Shown piece after piece: positions 61,998-64,000 of a DNA stretch of 64,000 nt. The DNA comes from Butyrivibrio fibrisolvens. GTDB lineage: Bacteria; Bacillota; Clostridia; Lachnospirales; Lachnospiraceae. The notes beneath the pieces were generated by a model that was not told where the DNA came from, searched no databases, and saw only the letters and a program-made list of their open reading frames with translations. Made by a program: the position numbers and the translations under genes. The stretch is from assembly GCF_037113525.1 (NCBI RefSeq), contig NZ_CP146963.1, positions 4,340,001 to 4,404,000 on the forward strand, given 5' to 3'. Numbering within the stretch: position 1 is the stretch's first letter; each line of letters opens with the position of its first letter.

Positions 61998-63407
61998 CTA
62001 AGACGCATTGGCAGGTTCCGTGACAGAATGAGCCACTGTCAGGTTATTGAGCCAGCGCTCTTTTTTCAGCCATAGATGGAATATTCCCATCTTTATAATG
62101 TCCAGAATTTTAACGCAAAGGTACATCTGTACAGGTCCAATATCAGTATATCTACCAAGTATAAACAACATTGGAAGCATAACTACTATTGTTATTCCTG
62201 CATCTGCATAGGCACCCATCTTTGTGTCTCCGCCGGATCTTGCTACAGCCTGCTGCGCGTTAATGAAGACCCATACAGGCATAAAGAAGGACATAAGTAT
62301 TACCATGTTCCTTGAAATAGCAATAGCACTTGGGCTAAGCTTTCCAAATACAACAGGAACGATCAGTGTAGTAGCAAATCCCACGAAAGTCATAAAAATT
62401 CCAAATACAAATGATCCAGATAAAAGCCATGTCTTTTCAGCACGTGCTTTTTTAAGATCACCCTCACCCAGTGTCTTTCCGATAATTACGCTGGTTGCTG
62501 AATAGATTCCGCCAAATGCAATGAAGAACAGATTTGCTATTGCAAAGCTTGATGCCATTCCTGATACAACATCTGCTCCGCCTCTTCCATTGTATATCGC
62601 TGTAGTTATAGTTTCAGAAAGAACCCATGTCATCTCACAAAACAGCATAAGTGCACCTTTTTTAAGTACTTCTCTAAACAACTGTCCGTCTATCCTAAAT
62701 TCTCTGCCAAAGCGAATTGCAAAATCAGGTATTGTTTTAATATATATTGCTGCAAATATAATAAATTCAATTGTCCTTGCTATGACAGTTGCAAGTGCAG
62801 CGCCACGCACTCCGAGTGCCGGAAGTCCAAGGTGGCCATAGATAAGTAGGTAGTTTAGTACTGTGTTTGCCAGTGTAGCAATTATAGTAACAACAAGCGG
62901 TATCTTAACTTTTCCCATATCTCTAAGGGAACTTGCTATGCACACAGACAGTGTCATGGGAACTCCGATCATCGACATGATCCTCATATACTTTACTGCT
63001 TCATCAAGAATAAGATCTGCCTGTGTGTTCCCAATTACCATAAGAGACAGTACTTCTCTGGGATATACAATGCACACAAGCAGATATGGGATCATAGCTG
63101 CAAAGCTGACTAAAACCTTGAACATAAAAGCCTGCTGCATTCCTGCTTTATCCTTCGCCCCAAAGAACTGGGTTAAAAATATTCCACCTGACATACAGAT
63201 TGTGTTAACAAAAACCATGAACACAAAAAGTATCTGTCCTGCAACATTTACTCCGGACATGGATATGTCACCAAGTCCTGATACCATAAAGTTATCTATC
63301 AACGATACCATACTCTGTATGAGCTGCTGAAGCATTATGGGTACTGCTATCGCCAGAGCGCTTTTATAAAATTTTCCATTTCCAAATATAGAACTCTTTT
63401 CCCTCAT
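61998..63407 (-). CDS. MATE-family multidrug/cation efflux transporter
   Basis: Membrane antiporter that exports drugs or metabolites in exchange for Na+ or H+. The 469-residue protein has 12 membrane helices in two MatE halves: the first begins with YKSALAIAVPIMLQQLIQSM, a typical helix-1 start, and VRGAALATVIARTIEF marks helix 6. GGAG lies 11 bp before the ATG at 63407; the in-frame TTG at 63416 is too close to that site. The pumped compound is not predictable. It is separated from rlmD by a terminator. Confidence 0.93.
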   Translation of the reverse strand: MREKSSIFGNGKFYKSALAIAVPIMLQQLIQSMVSLIDNFMVSGLGDISMSGVNVAGQILFVFMVFVNTICMSGGIFLTQFFGAKDKAGMQQAFMFKVLVSFAAMIPYLLVCIVYPREVLSLMVIGNTQADLILDEAVKYMRIMSMIGVPMTLSVCIASSLRDMGKVKIPLVVTIIATLANTVLNYLLIYGHLGLPALGVRGAALATVIARTIEFIIFAAIYIKTIPDFAIRFGREFRIDGQLFREVLKKGALMLFCEMTWVLSETITTAIYNGRGGADVVSGMASSFAIANLFFIAFGGIYSATSVIIGKTLGEGDLKKARAEKTWLLSGSFVFGIFMTFVGFATTLIVPVVFGKLSPSAIAISRNMVILMSFFMPVWVFINAQQAVARSGGDTKMGAYADAGITIVVMLPMLFILGRYTDIGPVQMYLCVKILDIIKMGIFHLWLKKERWLNNLTVAHSVTEPANAS

Positions 63408-63474
63408 TTTCTTCAAATCTCCTAAAAAAACTGAATCTGGTTTTATTACCTATTATCTATTTAACATCAAATAA

Positions 63475-63513
63475 AAAACAGACCCATTAAATTCACTGAT
63501 TTGGGTCTGTTTT
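63475..63513 (-). terminator. Terminator after the rlmD-type gene
   Basis: On the minus strand, AAAACAGACCCA pairs with TGGGTCTGTTTT with a 15-base loop, followed by a T run. It lies 33 bp past the stop at 63546. Confidence 0.88.
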
Positions 63514-63545
63514 ACACAGCTTTTGTTTTTATAAAAACAGAGAAT

Positions 63546-64000
63546 TTATTGCTTAGACAAAAGACATACGGTCTCTACATGAACGCTCATCGGGAACATA
63601 TCGCAAGGGCGTACATGCTCAAGCTTATAGCCTCCGTCGCAAAGTATTCTTAAGTCTCTAGCAAGTGTTGCACTGTCACAGCTGACGTAGACGATCCTAT
63701 TTGGAGCCATCTTGAGCATGGTATCAAGGCACATCTGATCGCATCCTTTTCTTGGAGGATCAACAACGATAACATCGGGATGAAGTGCGTTTGAAGAGCT
63801 ATCTTTCTCAGATTCCTTTTCATAAAAATCAGGGAGTACTTCCTCCGCTTTTCCTACATAAAACTTTGCATTAGAAATACTATTTCTTGCTGCATTGTCA
63901 TTAGCATCATCGATTGCCTGAGGTATTATCTCTACGCCGTATACCTGCTTAGCCTTTTTGGACATGGACAGAGTGATGGTTCCTATTCCGCAGTAAAGAT
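63546..64000 (-). CDS. rlmD: 23S rRNA (uracil-5-)-methyltransferase, partial (5' end beyond window)
   Basis: C-terminal part (about 151 residues) of a TrmA/RumA-family SAM-dependent RNA methyltransferase. The frame is open from the window edge: LYCGIGTITLSMSKKAKQVY is the SAM motif I region. It continues with VYGVEIIPQAIDDANDNAAR, DVIVVDPPRKGCD (motif IV DPPR), and IVYVSCDSATLARDL with the catalytic Cys, and ends in MFPMSVHVETVCLL, which contains the general-base Glu. These are diagnostic for the family; whether it modifies 23S or tRNA uracil cannot be settled from this end. An internal Met at 63965 is not the start. Confidence 0.92.
   Translation of the reverse strand, partial: LYCGIGTITLSMSKKAKQVYGVEIIPQAIDDANDNAARNSISNAKFYVGKAEEVLPDFYEKESEKDSSSNALHPDVIVVDPPRKGCDQMCLDTMLKMAPNRIVYVSCDSATLARDLRILCDGGYKLEHVRPCDMFPMSVHVETVCLLSKQ

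Overview
The window looks like chromosome of a plant-fibre-degrading gut or rumen member of the Lachnospiraceae, most like Butyrivibrio or Pseudobutyrivibrio. This is inferred from AT-rich DNA, Gram-positive ribosome sites (GGAGG), the gene content (pectin, arabinan and xylan enzymes, an LplBC/YteP-type sugar ABC transporter, a carboxyspermidine-type polyamine operon) and family resemblance. No rRNA, tRNA, CRISPR array, insertion sequence or complete prophage was seen.

Layout. 1-2662: a two-gene ABC exporter (permease cut by the window edge) and deoD. 3097-7428 (+): uxaA, uxaB and a kdgK-type kinase, which take galacturonate-derived tagaturonate/altronate to KDG and KDPG. 7444-7729: a very long imperfect inverted repeat between convergent genes. 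7743-24497 (-): a pectin/arabinan locus. It holds two cytoplasmic GH43 enzymes (one fused to ankyrin-type repeats), a lipoprotein-permease-permease sugar importer, a divergent GH105-like protein, a cytoplasmic GH28, a TIM-barrel isomerase, KduI, KduD, an RpiB-family isomerase and a CE12 esterase. 24764-28519 (+): polyamine genes (SpeA-type decarboxylase, SpeE, carboxynorspermidine-synthase type dehydrogenase). 28518-28783: a second long inverted repeat with the same 54-bp core as the first. 28884-37128: an acetyltransferase, a three-gene BspA-like LRR membrane operon, an anchored alpha/beta hydrolase, a FeoA-FeoB fusion and a chemoreceptor. 37271-38845: a GH43 lipoprotein. 38993-44933: a GGDEF gene remnant, then an ABC exporter and lipoprotein operon divergent from an AgrC/LytTR two-component system. 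45000-51115: a PAP2 phosphatase, an N/Q-rich-tailed membrane protein, nadE and a cytoplasmic GH9. 51364-54890: a partner-switching module (HAD lipoprotein, RsbU-like phosphatase, STAS, RsbW). 55273-64000: GH3, an acidic lipoprotein, an ORF6N-PLD protein with an HTH partner, GNAT, MATE and the end of rlmD.

How it works together. Oligogalacturonides and related oligosaccharides enter through the importer and are split inside the cell by GH28 and GH43 and deacetylated by CE12. Unsaturated uronate goes through KduI/RpiB-like and KduD to KDG; saturated galacturonate goes through UxaB and UxaA to KDG; the PfkB kinase makes KDPG. UxaC and the KDPG aldolase are not in the window. Palindromic sites of the form TGTAAG-NN-CTTACA lie just after the -10 boxes of uxaA and of the 16411 operon, and related sites lie before the importer and GH43 operons, which suggests one LacI/CcpA-type regulon. 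Direct repeats with a 21-bp period resembling LytTR-regulator sites lie in the divergent ABC/kinase promoter region and before the LRR operon, which suggests a second regulon.

The most unusual features are the two long inverted repeats with a shared, covarying core, the ankyrin-GH43 fusion, the LytTR-type repeats linking two separate operons, and the cluster of TTGAGGT...ACCTCAA palindromes around the ORF6N gene.
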